Assembly: GCA_018873225.1 (NCBI GenBank)
Contig: JAEILZ010000004.1
Span: forward strand, 4,092,001-4,156,000
DNA length: 64,000 nt
Direction of reading: 5' to 3'
Source of the DNA: [Phialemoniopsis] sp. UDSM-2020
Taxonomy: Eukaryota > Ascomycota > Sordariomycetes > Thyridiales > Thyridiaceae
Shown: one piece after another, positions 20,907-31,954 of the stretch
Position numbering within the stretch: the stretch's first letter is position 1
Layout of the letters: each line of letters opens with the position of its first letter
Program-made: the position numbers and the translations under genes
The notes under the pieces: model-generated
The model's database searches: none
The model's input: the letters and a program-made list of their open reading frames with translations, nothing else
Told to the model about the DNA's origin: nothing

Positions 20907-21846
20907 ATGGCTAGTGACAAAAGTTGTTGCGCAATCGGCGCGGCCGCTCCAGGTTGGTTTTATATCACCACAGAGGCGGCACCAGTCCAATGTGTCTGAC
21001 AACGACAGCCTCATACGAGCCCAAGGGCACTTTAGAAACTCAGGGCACTCTCCCTGTTTATGAGTCGGGGCCTCCAGATGCGTGCTCAAATGGGGGAGTC
21101 CTCATTCATCTTCCGGATGGGTTCGGTCACGCAAAGCACAACCTTCTCCTGGCTGATAGGTTCGCCAGTGATGGCTGGCGCACTCTTTTGCCAGACTACT
21201 TTGAAGGTATCTGCAGCAATTCTCTATTTCTACCTTACACAAAACTCTGACCCGGACCTAGGTGATGCCCTGCCTGAATGGTTTCTTGACCAGCACGAGG
21301 CGCCAGCAGGGACTCCCAAACGTGATCCACCGGACTTTCCTACATGGCTTGCAAGACATCCTCATGAGCACGTGAGAACATTGCTTCGAGACTTCATCGA
21401 GAGGTGCAAGTCAAAGTACCCGGGTCAGCCAATCTTTGTAGTCGGCTATTGCATGGGCGGCAAGCATGCTTTGCGTCTTTCCAAGGGGGACGTCAAAGCC
21501 GCAGCACTATTCCATCCTGTTGGTGCCCACAATCATTCTTGACTTCTCTGCCTCATACACTTCTGCTAACATGTGGCCTCGGCAGAGCTTTATTGAGGCA
21601 GATGATGCAGCCAACGTGGCTGTCCCGGTCTACGTTGGTCTCGCGGAAAAGGACACAATGCCCCCGACACAAGAACAAGATTTGCGCGGGTGGTTTACCA
21701 AGGCCAACTTGAATTTCACAATGAAGACTTATCCGGGAGTGGACCACGGTTTTGGTTCAAGACCGAATGCGCATGACGCTCATGCAGCAGAACAGTTTAG
21801 ACATGCTTATGCAGACGCGGGAGCTTTCTTCCAGAAGCATCTCTAG
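20907..21846 (+). CDS. Dienelactone hydrolase family protein
   Basis: An alpha/beta hydrolase of 253 residues from exons 20907..20952, 21009..21206, 21262..21518 and 21586..21846, all GT-AG. The short first exon gives MASDKSCCAIGAAAP, matching the Cys-rich N-terminus common in fungal members. The catalytic triad is visible: Cys145 in VGYCMGG, Asp190 in LAEKD and His221 in VDHGFGSRP. A Cys nucleophile is the hallmark of the family. The prototype opens dienelactone to maleylacetate in ortho-cleavage pathways. In this cluster it may hydrolyse a lactone from ring cleavage or from the adjacent Baeyer-Villiger enzyme. Confidence 0.9.
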
Positions 21847-22729
21847 TTAGATAATATAACAAGACTTGGTGCTGTTTTCATTACTTCAGCATCAGCAACA
21901 CATGCTATTACGCCGTGTCGCACTGGGCTCTCGTGAAATATCTAAAATCCCCAGCAAAACCTGGCTGTACGGTGAGAATCATGATGCCGGAGAAGCTCGT
22001 AGCTAGGAGCATTGCCCAACCTCGATCTTGATCCTTGATCCTTGTCCAATCTCCACATTCCATGCTACGAGGCTGGTGTTACCCGTACTAGTCTTGATTT
22101 ATGTCATTTCCGGCAACTATCCAATAACGACTGAAGAGAGTACCGCAGATCTCCGCTCTCTGCATCTCTGTTGGACTTCTTTTGACTTCGACTTTGATTC
22201 CTTGCTCATGGTTGCTTGGTCAGCTGCCGCAATATCGTCCCAAAGCCCTGGCTTGGGAATTGTGGGGTTCGACTGGGCTTTCTCTTAGCGCGTTTGCTGG
22301 ACCCATCGTCGGACCTGAGAGAGGGAGATAAGTGGGCCCAGGAGCGGCCTTCGGGGAGGTGTGAGGAGAGCCCACCAGCCGGAGACCCGGGATGAATCGG
22401 ACATCATTGCGGTAGCCCAGCACGGCCGAGGTTGTCTTTGTGGTGTCTGAAGACAACAGCGATCTTCATTCTGTCCTAATGACCAGCCGAGTATGGAACA
22501 CGTCTTTAGTTTGGTAATTATGGGCTTGTATCACTAACTAAATTCGACATTGCGCGAATAACAATGACTTCTCCCCAATGGAACCCTTCCATCGTGATGC
22601 GGGGACAACCCCTCACTGCGGGTACGGGCTTGGGTTTCTTATAAGTAAAGTCGGGATGGGTTGAATGCGTTGAGGAGAGAGCTTTTTTTTCGTTACTGTT
22701 CACGCTCTTCGTAGCAAACATCAACGAAT
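21847..22729. other. Intergenic: CoA-transferase upstream region
   Basis: No gene is supported in these 883 nt. It contains the 11-mer GCGGGGACAAC at 22599-22609 and a T-rich tract just before the CoA-transferase start. Confidence 0.45.
22599..22609. promoter_or_regulatory. GCGGGGACAAC shared promoter 11-mer
   Basis: Identical to 4395-4405 in front of the HglS-like gene and on the same strand of the window. It lies 121 bp upstream of the CoA-transferase ATG. Confidence 0.3.
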
Positions 22730-24700
22730 ATGACGACTGAAGAAAGTGCTTACACGCTCCAGGCGGAGACACACCGCATCTTCGACCTTCTTGTCAATGA
22801 TGCGAGACTGGATCTTCCTGAGGATGTCAAGTCTTTTGCACCCAAGATCAAATTCACAGGCGAAGAAACCCAACCGTTCTTTCCGGTACCGTGGAAGTGC
22901 GCCGAGTCCCAGGCCGCACTGCTTGGGTATGTTGGGCTCTTTGCACTTGCCATCTCCAAGGACCGGTACGGCTTGGACGAAGAGATAGAAATCGACGTGT
23001 AAGCAAGGCCCTCTCGGCGGTTTTCGGTCAGTGGTAGCTGACTCCTGCCAGACAGCATGCTATGATGAACGGTCTCGGAGCCATCTTCGCTCGGTGTGAC
23101 GGCGACTGGCTCACCAAAAGCAAGAGCATGTATGCCGCTGTTGCAAGATGGGATCCCGGTAAGACATGTTTGGCGTAAGCAACCTACATTCAGGACTTTA
23201 CTTACACATCGCCACAGGTCGTACTCGCGAGCCCTACCGTCAACTCGCTACGAATATATACAAAACCAAAGACGACAAATGGTACTGCCTCCACGGCAGT
23301 ATGAACCCAACCCCACTACTCGAGATGCTAGGCGTGCCACAACATGTCGACCAGAACCGTACCAACCTCCAAATCATCGAGTCGTACAGCGAGGTGGTCC
23401 GTAAGCTTGACTCGGAGACACTTGACAACTGGAGTAACAACGTCTATCGCTTGCCTGGAACCATCGCCTACACAAAAGAAGAGTTTGAGCAACTGCCACA
23501 TGTGAGCACGATTGATGGTTCCGGGCATGCTCATGAGCTGACGGACAATAGGGCAAAGCTGTGAAGGATGAGCCGTACTACAACCTCCAAAAACAAGAAT
23601 ACTATAATCAACCACCTGCTTCTTGGGGCACTCCTCCTGATCCTACAGATAGACGGCCTCTCTCCGGCATCAAGGTTTTTGACTTGTCGAGGGCCATTGC
23701 AGCACCGACAGTTGGTAGGGTGTGCGCGGCTCTGGGGGCTACAGTGATCCGAGTTAGCTCCGAGACGAATTCGGAGCTTCCACTTACCCTCTACGACGGC
23801 TCCATTGGCAAAATAAGCGTCGACATCAATCTGAAGACCTTTGAAGGCCGTAAAAAACTCTTGGAGCTTGTGCAGGACGCTGATGTCTTTATCGACGGAT
23901 ACCGGCCATCTGTGCTGGAGCATCTTGGATTCGGGCCTGATGCGGTTTTTGGGATCGTTGCCAAACGTGACAGGGGTATTGTCTACTGCCAGGAGAACTG
24001 TTATGGTTGGAAAGGTCCATGGCAGCGGCGACCGGGATGGGCGCAGATTGCAGACGCGGTATACCTTGTTGCCACTGTATTTCGATCTGTTATTAAACTA
24101 ACTATGGAGTAGGTGTCGGGAGTCGGGTACGCTTGCGGACGTTTCCACGGGTATGACGAAGCACATATTTTCCCTGGACCCAATTCAGACTATCTGTAAG
24201 TATCCGATACAACCTTTCTCGTATGTAAAGAAATACTAATGGGAGTCCAGGACCGGCCATGCGGGAGTAGCAGGAGTCCTTCACGGATTATATCTGCGGA
24301 GCAAGTTTGGCGGCTCGTATTTGGCGCAGTGTTCTTTGACGAGCGCTAACATCCAGATGATGAGTTATGGCGAGTACGATGAGCAAAGAAAAGACATCAT
24401 TAGGAAGCGCAATCCCGTCGTAGGCCAGATGCGTCACTACGACGAGATCCTTTCTCAGGTCAATAATGGTTCATCCTTCGGGGCTTTCTCGCTGAACGCT
24501 CGGTGGAACAGGCCTTTAAGGAGGAGTGTTTCCAAACATTGGACGGGTCGCCCTGGGGTTACGGGCCAGTCAGCGTAGTGAACTTGGCTTTGCGGATGAG
24601 CACCACGAGGACCGACTTTCCGATTGGCGCGGTGCCTCCCGGGTATCATCTCCCTCAGTGGACGGTGGAGAGGAACCTAGATTTCAAACCCATTCAGTAG
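22730..24700 (+). CDS. Family III CoA-transferase (CaiB/BaiF family)
   Basis: A 548-residue protein from exons 22730..22998, 23052..23158, 23218..23501, 23552..24058, 24113..24195, 24251..24458 and 24512..24700. The C-terminal half starts with LSGIKVFDLSRAIAAPTVGRVCAALGATVIRV, the canonical CaiB/BaiF N-terminal motif. It goes on with ISVDINLKTFEGRKKLLELVQDADVFIDGYRP and TGHAGVAGVLHGLYLRSKFGGSYLAQCSLT. The first 190 residues form a degenerate copy-like N-terminal half, as in other long fungal members. Such enzymes move CoA between carboxylic acids without ATP. With an acyl-CoA synthetase and a hydratase/isomerase in the same cluster, this fits CoA-bound intermediates. The last intron (24459..24511) has a weak GTCAAT donor; without it the frame would break. 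Confidence 0.85.
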
Positions 24701-25467
24701 ATTGTCGCTAGCCGGTAATAGACCGCCAAGAAGTTGACGTGGCAGAGCAAAGGCAAGAAGAAAGCCCTCGTTATTATCACAATTCTTAGATCTTAATCTT
24801 GTCACAGCTCACCGCGAAGAGATGGGTACAATTCTACCATTCCGCACTCGAGCTCTAGTAATGTTCGCCCATTGGGGCCCTTACCTTCTACTCGGCTGAG
24901 CTAACTCCGTCGTGGTCCCCCGGCATCTCCCTCGGCGTTTGCTCAAGTAAGCTGTTCCTTATCCGATACTATATGATAACATATCTTGTGGGGTTTGACC
25001 GCGTGTCCTTGCAGACAAGTGAAATGCCGAGGGACATCCGGGGTATCACACATTGAGTCACGAGCGGGAGACGGGAAACCAATTGATGAGAAAGTGGTCG
25101 GCCTCCTGCATTCGGCGTATGCATTGGCTAGTCTATCAGAGCAAGAGCTCCAGATCTATGAGTATTACACGGACCAAAGCTTGTGCAATTGCAGTACTGC
25201 ATAAACCTTAACGAAGGAAGAAAAGCAATGAGTCTGATACAATGTTTCGTTGGGACGTATTTCGTGGCGCCACTTTGTCGTTGAACGGGGCTCCTCGGTC
25301 TGCCATACGTGCAATAGTGACGAGAGAGAGACCATCATTCACACACTTCTGCAAGGTCGACGTCGATCAGAAGATACACCTCTCATATTAAAACAAGATG
25401 TGATCCATCTGCCACCCAACTACAACGTTTCCCTTTGCTCAGCAAAGGAACTTACAGGCCACCATTA
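24701..25467. other. Intergenic region closing the catabolic cluster
   Basis: A 767-nt stretch with no supported gene. Short open frames here show no family resemblance. Confidence 0.45.
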
Positions 25468-25992
25468 ATGTCCAGTCTTAACAGAACAAAATCTCAGCAC
25501 ATGGCTCGCAAATCCCGAAAAGCCATGCCTAGTCCCGAGACCCAGGAGTCTTTCATGTTCCCCTCCCTCCACCAGGCTGTCGTCGATGCCGTCTCCCAGT
25601 GGCTCACCCTGGAACCCGCGTTCCACCCCACCGACACCGACGCCGCCATCCTCAAATCGTGGCCGACCAACGTCATGGCCAAGTTCAGGTGCCACCAGGG
25701 GTCCTGCTCCCATGCATGGTCGAGCCGCGTCGTGAGCACCCTGATCCGGGCCTATCCGGGCGACCGCTACAACGCCGTCGTGTTCAACCAGCGCTGCACC
25801 CGCTGCGACGGGCTCGGCACCATGAAGCTCGACGAGGCGTGCTACGTCCAGCGCGTCGCCACGCGGCTCAAGGTGTGGGGCGGCGTTCCGAATGAGCATG
25901 CTCGGTACTCGGGCGGCGAAGGACCGCCGCATAGGGAGGACCTCTGCGAGGGGTGCAAACGAGGGTGTTGTCGGAATGGGGTTGGTTTCTAA
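25468..25992 (+). CDS. 3CxxC-type zinc-finger protein
   Basis: A single-exon protein of about 174 residues (163 from the alternative Met at 25501). It carries the fungal 3CxxC domain: FRCHQGSCSHAWSS, then FNQRCTRCDGLGTMKLDEACYVQRVATRLKVW, then PHREDLCEGCKRGCC. The Cys pairs would bind zinc. The first pair has four residues between the cysteines, as in many fungal members. In animals the domain occurs in receptor-transporting proteins; fungal functions are unknown. The coding region is GC-rich compared with its AT-rich flanks. Confidence 0.85.
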   Translation: MSSLNRTKSQHMARKSRKAMPSPETQESFMFPSLHQAVVDAVSQWLTLEPAFHPTDTDAAILKSWPTNVMAKFRCHQGSCSHAWSSRVVSTLIRAYPGDRYNAVVFNQRCTRCDGLGTMKLDEACYVQRVATRLKVWGGVPNEHARYSGGEGPPHREDLCEGCKRGCCRNGVGF

Positions 25993-26226
25993 GATCTCCT
26001 CATCAAGTAATTCCCCCTTGTCTCGTAAGGAGGACATAGTTGATCACTGAAAAAGGAGTTGGAACTGAATCAGTAACTTGGCCTTGATAAGGGGATGGAC
26101 GAAAGGATTGACCAGAGAAATTTGTGATACATTATGAAAAAGAAAATTTGCTGTGGCTCCAGGCCTTCATACATCCGTTGTGAATACATTCTAGTCACAA
26201 GCTTGGCCTTCTCGCGCGTCCTTTCT

Positions 26227-27109
26227 TTAGACATCCGAAGTCTCCGAATTCATGGTCCTCAACATATGCAGAGGTACCTCCGTAATACTTGTCCAGCCGC
26301 CCGCCAGCACAGCGAGTACCACAGCCAATTGCATGCCGAACATGAGTATAAGCCTCGTAGCGAATGTACCAGTGATCGGATCCAGGCTGGGGAACGGCGT
26401 GAACGCATATGTGAGCATATGACCCAGCCTGACGAGCTGAAAGGGAAACGCGAGGCACGCCGCGAGCAGCAGATTCCTCCCGGGAACAAAGCTCGGATGT
26501 GTCTTGAGAGCCATGACGCGCTTGCCCGTCGTCCAGATCCAACTCCCTACGCCGAACATCATGACGAAGAGCATCAAACAGGTGCCGATCTGGTTCAAGT
26601 TCTGTGCCACGACTCCGCCGGACGAACCGGGATGCGGAGCTCCTCCGTACGTTGCCAGTGTGATGCCGGCCGTGATGGCGAGATGGGTGCTTCCAAGGGC
26701 TATTTTCTCGGTCCATCGTTTTGGCGGGAGCGGTAGGAGCAAGTTCCTGATGGCAGGGGGATATCAGTACAGGTCATGTCTCACTTGGCAAGGTTGCGTC
26801 CTCGTACACTTCATAGATCAACCCTATTATGGTCAAAGAGAGACAGGCTATGCTTCCGGCGTTGGTCATGATGGCCACCACATTCGGGATTTCGGGCGTG
26901 TTGCGGTTTGCGACCTGGTATGCATCGGAGACGAAGCGAAGTGGAAAGTAGGATAGAAATATCGGCCAACAGACCATGCCGGTCTTTCCGTGCTTCCATG
27001 TGATCCAGCCCGTGGGGACGAAGAGAATACCATAGATCACGAGGGACGCGATGGCGAGGTTGTTCTTGTCCGCGGAAGGCGGCGGAAGCGTTGTAGCTGT
27101 GCTAGACAT
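26227..27109 (-). CDS. DUF7702 family seven-helix membrane protein
   Basis: A 273-residue integral membrane protein from exons 27109..26808 and 26746..26227. About seven hydrophobic helices are readable, among them LAIASLVIYGILFVPTGWI, NAGSIACLSLTIIGLIYEV and LILMFGMQLAVVLAVLAGG. The segments WKHGKTGMVCWPIFLSYFPLRFVSDAYQ and NLNQIGTCLMLFVMMFGVGSW are typical of this fungal family of unknown function. The donor after YEV was chosen because it alone restores the frame into NLLLPLPPKRW. A role in transport or sensing cannot be told from sequence. Confidence 0.85.
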
Positions 27110-27678
27110 GATGGTGCGTTGGAGACGACGAGTCAAGACGATGATTTCTGCTTCCACCATCGAGCCAAGATTCAGAAATGCGAAGTCGAGACATTATAAA
27201 GCTCTTCCACCCCTTATCGTTGCTCTTTTTCTGATATCACACCAAGTACCGAAGAACCTGGTAGGCTGCGGCAGTTGGGAATAAGCCCCATTGAAAAAGT
27301 GGGGGACCGAAGACGAAGGCGAGAGCGAGCCTCACTAGACGCGTGTCGGTGTCTCGGGTCCAGATCTTGTACTGTCGTCAATGCGCCTAACTGCCTTATT
27401 CAAACTCAAAGTTCATATTATAATAGGCATCTCACTTTTCTGACTGGATTATATATCCTATGGAGCCATCAAGGTTGAAACTCAGACGCGTTATGCTGAG
27501 TGGCGGGGCGCGTCGATCAACCCTGAAGCTTTTCTGGGCTCGGCAATCCCCGACGATTCGTGTCGCCCGGTCGCGAGCATAGCAAAACCATCATACATCC
27601 TGATGATCAAAACCAGTATGCACACATCTTTTGACCCAACGCGTCTCTCCAGATCCCAGTCACTCGCTTCCTCAACAT
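27110..27678. other. Intergenic region
   Basis: A 569-nt gap with nothing recognisable apart from the expected promoter of the DUF7702 gene and the 3' end of its neighbour. Confidence 0.4.
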
Positions 27679-28074
27679 TCAGATCCAACCAGCCACCCCA
27701 GCCGCGAACCCACCCAGCACCGGCACGAAGATCCAGTGCGACCACTCGACGCCCTCGATCCCCATCGCGCGCAGGACGAAGCCGTCCGTCGCGGCGATGA
27801 AGGTCAGGCCAGCCATGCTCTGCGCCACGAGCCGCCTGCTGCCGCTGAGCCAGTGCGCCGCGAGCGTCGTCACGATGACGAGGTTGCGGATGCCGATGGC
27901 GCGCCCGAGCGTCAGGACCGTCTGCCGCGCGCGAGGGTCGGCGGGGATGTCGACGCCGAGGCCGCGCAGGGCGGCCTCGGGCCGGAACAGCGGGTTGAGC
28001 GAGGAGACGAGCATGGGTAGCCCGCCGGCGACGAGGGCGCCGCGGTAGAAGAAGGTCTCGCGCGTCAGTGACAT
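27679..28074 (-). CDS. DUF4267-like small membrane protein
   Basis: A single-exon 131-residue protein with about four hydrophobic helices: FYRGALVAGGLPMLVSSLNP, NLVIVTTLAAHWL, AQSMAGLTFIAATDGFVL and WIFVPVLGGFAAGVAGWI. The layout, a glycine- and alanine-rich four-helix protein with IGIRNLVIVTTLAAHW, fits the DUF4267 family of unknown function. The coding sequence is strongly GC-rich. Confidence 0.75.
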   Translation of the reverse strand: MSLTRETFFYRGALVAGGLPMLVSSLNPLFRPEAALRGLGVDIPADPRARQTVLTLGRAIGIRNLVIVTTLAAHWLSGSRRLVAQSMAGLTFIAATDGFVLRAMGIEGVEWSHWIFVPVLGGFAAGVAGWI

Positions 28075-28432
28075 TGTGTCCTTTTGGCGTAGCAGTCGCT
28101 TGTCCTGTGGTGTTGCTCAGGTCGTTTGGTGAGGGAAGGGTTGAAGATTGGAGATGAGACGCTGCTTCAAGCTAACAAAGTCTGCCCGGTGGATTTCGGG
28201 TGGTCGCGTCGAGGCTCAAGAATAGGAGGCGATGACATGGCCCTGCTGATCTCACATGACGTTGCTGACACCGGTTTGAAGGATTCACTTGTCCCAAAAC
28301 ATCAATGATCGTTGGTATTCAATAAAACAACCCAGGCTAATCCAAACAGGTATATCTTTTCAGGGTCATTAAACCATTTTACAAACAACGTGCTAGATAC
28401 CAACAGAAATCCCTTGCATCAAGTAAGTATGT
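28075..28432. other. Intergenic region
   Basis: A 358-nt gap between two minus-strand genes. No gene is seen; it should hold the promoter of the DUF4267-like gene. Confidence 0.4.
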
Positions 28433-31214
28433 TCAAGCCGTTGCCCCAGCCCCAAACGCCTGCTGCAGGCACTCGTAAAACCCGAGGTCCGTCGTCTCCA
28501 CCGCCGCCGCGGCGCTCAGCACATCGTGCCGGCGCGACCGGCACAGCGCCTGCAAAGCCTTGGGGAAGTCGGCCTCGGAGGGGACCTGGCCCCTTGACAG
28601 AGACAAGTCGACCGTCAGCGCGATGCGCACGTACGACTGCGGCTTGCCGACCAGCAGGTCCACCCACGCGTTGCCCGAGCGCTGCCCACCGCTCGTCTCC
28701 TGCATCTCGGCCGCGCCGCCGCTCGTCGCCAGCAGGCTCTCCCACGAAGCCACGCTGCCGTCGGAAAATGAAGGCGACGACGACGTCGACGACTGCTGCA
28801 GCATCTCGTTGAGCTTGACGTGGTTGACCGTCTTCTCGATGCACGCGAGCACGCTGTCGGTGCTCTCGTAGAGCTGGCGGAAGCCGCGCATGACGTTGGC
28901 GTAGACGCGCAGGTCGCGCCGGGCGTCGGTGCGGCGGTTCTCGGACTCGAGCAGCTTGCTGTCCAGGATGTGCCAGATGAAGGGGAAGGCCGAGAAGGCG
29001 ACGAACGTGTTGGTCAGGAACTTCACAAGGCCCATGGCCTCGAGCTCCATGAAGCCGTCGGTGATGCCGCGCAGGGAGCGGTCCATCTCGGCCTGGACCT
29101 GCAGGCGGCGCTGCTCCTCGTTGTCGTCGTGGACGGCGTCGTCGGCGATGGAGAAGAAGATGAGCTTGTTGCAGAGGGCGGCCTTGGCGGTGCTAGATGC
29201 CGGCGTTAGAAGGTTGGGTCCTGCTAACAGAATGTCTATGGTCACTTACTAGTGGTAGATGTACATCATGTTGGTAAACAGCGTCAGCGATTCGTGCGCG
29301 CCGCCAAAGACGTGCTTGGGCACCTGGAACTTGGCGCGCGTCTTGTCGTGCCACCGGTCGAGCCGCGCGAGGCAGTCCATGGCGATGCGCTGGCTGCGCA
29401 CGGGGTCGTCGAGGGCGGCGCCGGACCGCGTCGGGTACAGGATGGCCAGGGCGTCGTTGAGCACGGGGCACAGCTCCGAGAAGGACGCGGCGACCTGCAC
29501 GAGGATCTGCTTGTTGGCCGGGCTGTACACGAGCGACCCCCTGACCTCGTCCTGGAAGTCGCGCTCCGTGAACCCGGGCAGGTCGGCGTCGACGTCGGAG
29601 GCGCTGATCTGCAAGGGGCGGCGCAGGCCGAGCGACATGATGCGGTCGCGCATGATGCAGCACCACCAGAGTCGCTTGAGGATGGCGGCGGTGCGGGTCG
29701 CCTGCGCGGCGCCCTGGGGGCTGCCGTCGCTGACGCTGCTGGCGTAGGTGTCGAAGGTGTCGGCGCGGGCGGCGCGGGCAAAGTGCACGGCGGTGCTGAG
29801 CCAGTAGGTGCTGATGGAGGCGTTGGTCGTCGGGGCGTGGTAGGTGAGCATCAGGGCGCCCTGGGCGCTGATGATATCGTCTCTGTAGGGGTCGGTGTCG
29901 AAGAGGGCCTGCATAGTGTGTTAGACGTCTGCGTATAGGCAAAGTATATACTAGTCTCTAGTAAAAGGGTCGTACCTTGGCTTTTGAGTAAAAGCTGTCA
30001 CGCGCCTGCTTCACCGTGGCGAAGCCAAGTGTTCTAAGAGTCTGGAGTTGTACATACTAACGCGTCTTGTTAGACTTCAACCTGAGACTTTCCAGTGATA
30101 TCGTCCACTTACAGGGCTGGCAGTGAACAGCATAGACTGCATCAAGAACAGCGGAATGCGAGCGCCGCCGGGCGTCCTGGCAGAGTAGGCTGTCCAGAAG
30201 TCGCGCTCGTTGAGAAGCGGGAAGATGGGGTGGATGTGTAAGAAGTACTGCTGCATGAACTCGTCGAGTATGGTGCGCGAGGGGATGTGAAAGCAGCTCT
30301 TTTGCTCGAGGAAGGTGGCGTCCTCGGGAGGAAGACGATAAAGGGCATCGGCCTCGACGAAGGGGAAGCATGAGAATAGCATGAAAGCGCCTGGCCTGGC
30401 AGTCAGAGCAGGCTGGAACGGCGCCACGAAGATGTCTATATACCCAGTCAGTATAAGAGAGGTGAGATATAGAGACTATAGGAAGTAATGAAGTCTTACC
30501 GCTGCTCTGGTCCTTCTCCAGGCTAAAGTTGGAAAACTGAAAGTCGTTGTCAGTCCGGTCTTCGAGCCCGGTACCGTCCATCGAACCCAGGGAGTCATCC
30601 GTCAGCGAGGTCAAGAAGTCCTCCGTCTCCCCCACACCTCCGGCCCCGCCGCCGAGCTGCAGGTCCGGCCCCAGGAAAAACGACGGCTCCGTCGACGCAA
30701 CCTCGGCCCGGAACGAGTTGTCGATGTCGATAGACGGCTGGGTCTGCTGCGGCGGCTGCAGGGCCTGCGCGCCGTCGGAGATGATGTCGTTGATCAGCGA
30801 GAAGGCGTCGCTGACAGGCACCTGGTGCTGCGGCTGCTGGTGCACCGGCTGTTGCTGCTGGTGGAGGTGGTGATGGCGCTGTGGCAGCATGGGTGCGAGG
30901 CTCTTCTGCTGGGCGGCGGCGGCCTCGGCGGCCATGGCGGCGGCGAGGTGCCACTTGCGGGTCCGGGGCTTGACCACGCACTCGACCTCGTCGAGCCGGC
31001 AGTTGGTGCAGGGGGCGCCGTGCAGGGCGACGTTGCACCGGACCTTGCGGGCCCGGCAGGACAGGCAGGCCCGGGCGGAGCGCTTCTTGTTCGGCGCCGC
31101 TGATGAGGCCCCCTTGCGGCCGGCCTCGTCCCTGGCCGGGCCCTCTCGGCCGCCAGCAGCAGCTGGGCCCGGGGAGGAGGCCCGGTCGGATACGGGGCTG
31201 TCGATGTGAGCCAT
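28433..31214 (-). CDS. Zn2Cys6 transcription factor, CTF1-beta-like
   Basis: A regulator of about 840 residues from exons 31214..30500, 30435..30113, 30041..29976, 29908..29250 and 29192..28433. The zinc cluster ARACLSCRARKVRCNVALHGAPCTNCRLDEVEC is close to that of cutinase transcription factor 1 beta and related regulators. It is followed by a histidine- and glutamine-rich low-complexity stretch. The small exon 3 gives TLRTLGFATVKQARDSFYSKAK, and exon 2 gives DEFMQQYFLHIHPIFPLLNERDFW, both characteristic of this subgroup. The last exon has a long helical region. Relatives control fatty-acid or cutin use, but the target of this one is unknown. The frame is open upstream of the ATG to 31271 without another ATG. 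Confidence 0.83.
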
Positions 31215-31271
31215 GGGTGAATGATTGGGTCTCGGAAGGATCGGCAAGCGTGTGTTTGGACTCTCTGCCAA

Positions 31272-31954
31272 GAGGGGATGCGGAGAACAGCTCAGGTGAG
31301 TGAGGTTTGCAATGGCAGAATGGGAAGCAAAGAGGAAAACGTTAGCATGATCACAGCCCTACCCGGGCAAAGTTCTTTTGGAGGAGGGAGCGGCTTTTTC
31401 GCTGGCCGCCTCTTCTTGGGGTAGTACCGCGTGGTGATATACTAAGCAAGGGTGGTGACTTGGGGATGGGATTCTCTCATTCTACTCGGGCAGTCGACTC
31501 CGTTCATCGGGAGCGGTCCGGGGTGTGAGATTTAGTCACCTTTTCTCCTTGCTCCCAGTGGCTTGGTGTGGATCTTGGCTTGGCATCAGAACCAATCAGG
31601 CAGTCATCCGCCTGCGGTAATTGTCGGCACCGCACGGCCAATCTCGGCGCAGGTGTCTAGAGGGCGCAGAATGGCCCCAACGCACCAACAACTTTGCACC
31701 GGTCTCATCTTGACTTTGCGCCGGTGGGTGCGATCTGGTTGGTTTGCAGCAAAGCGAGCCAATGATGTGTAGGCATTTGGGGCTTGTCAAGCATCCGGAA
31801 CGACTCTTCGGAGGGATCCTCGGAAGCGTCCTCCGGATATCTGGTAATTCTCGCAGGATTCATGGAGGACGTATCCGAACCCTCTCGTCCTTATTGTCCC
31901 GAAATATGTACATGCAACTTCCATTTCCGTACAGGCACAAGCCTTTAAGATTAT
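31272..31954. other. Intergenic: regulator upstream region
   Basis: A 683-nt gap. No gene is supported; it contains the upstream region of the CTF1-beta-like gene and the end of the KDEL protein gene. Confidence 0.4.

Noticed and set aside
20631..21089. 152-codon minus-strand frame across the dienelactone hydrolase start
   Set aside because: No recognisable content. It overlaps the hydrolase first exons, whose Cys-rich start and splice sites fit the family.
24459..24511. Apparent frameshift near the end of the CoA-transferase
   Set aside because: A 53-nt GT-AG intron restores the frame into AFKEECFQTLDGSPWGYG, so a break is not needed, although the donor GTCAAT is weak.
29193..29942. Long Arg/Pro-rich frame overlapping the CTF1-beta-like regulator, same strand
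   Set aside because: An out-of-frame shadow of exon 4 with an unnatural composition; the regulator frame carries the family motifs.
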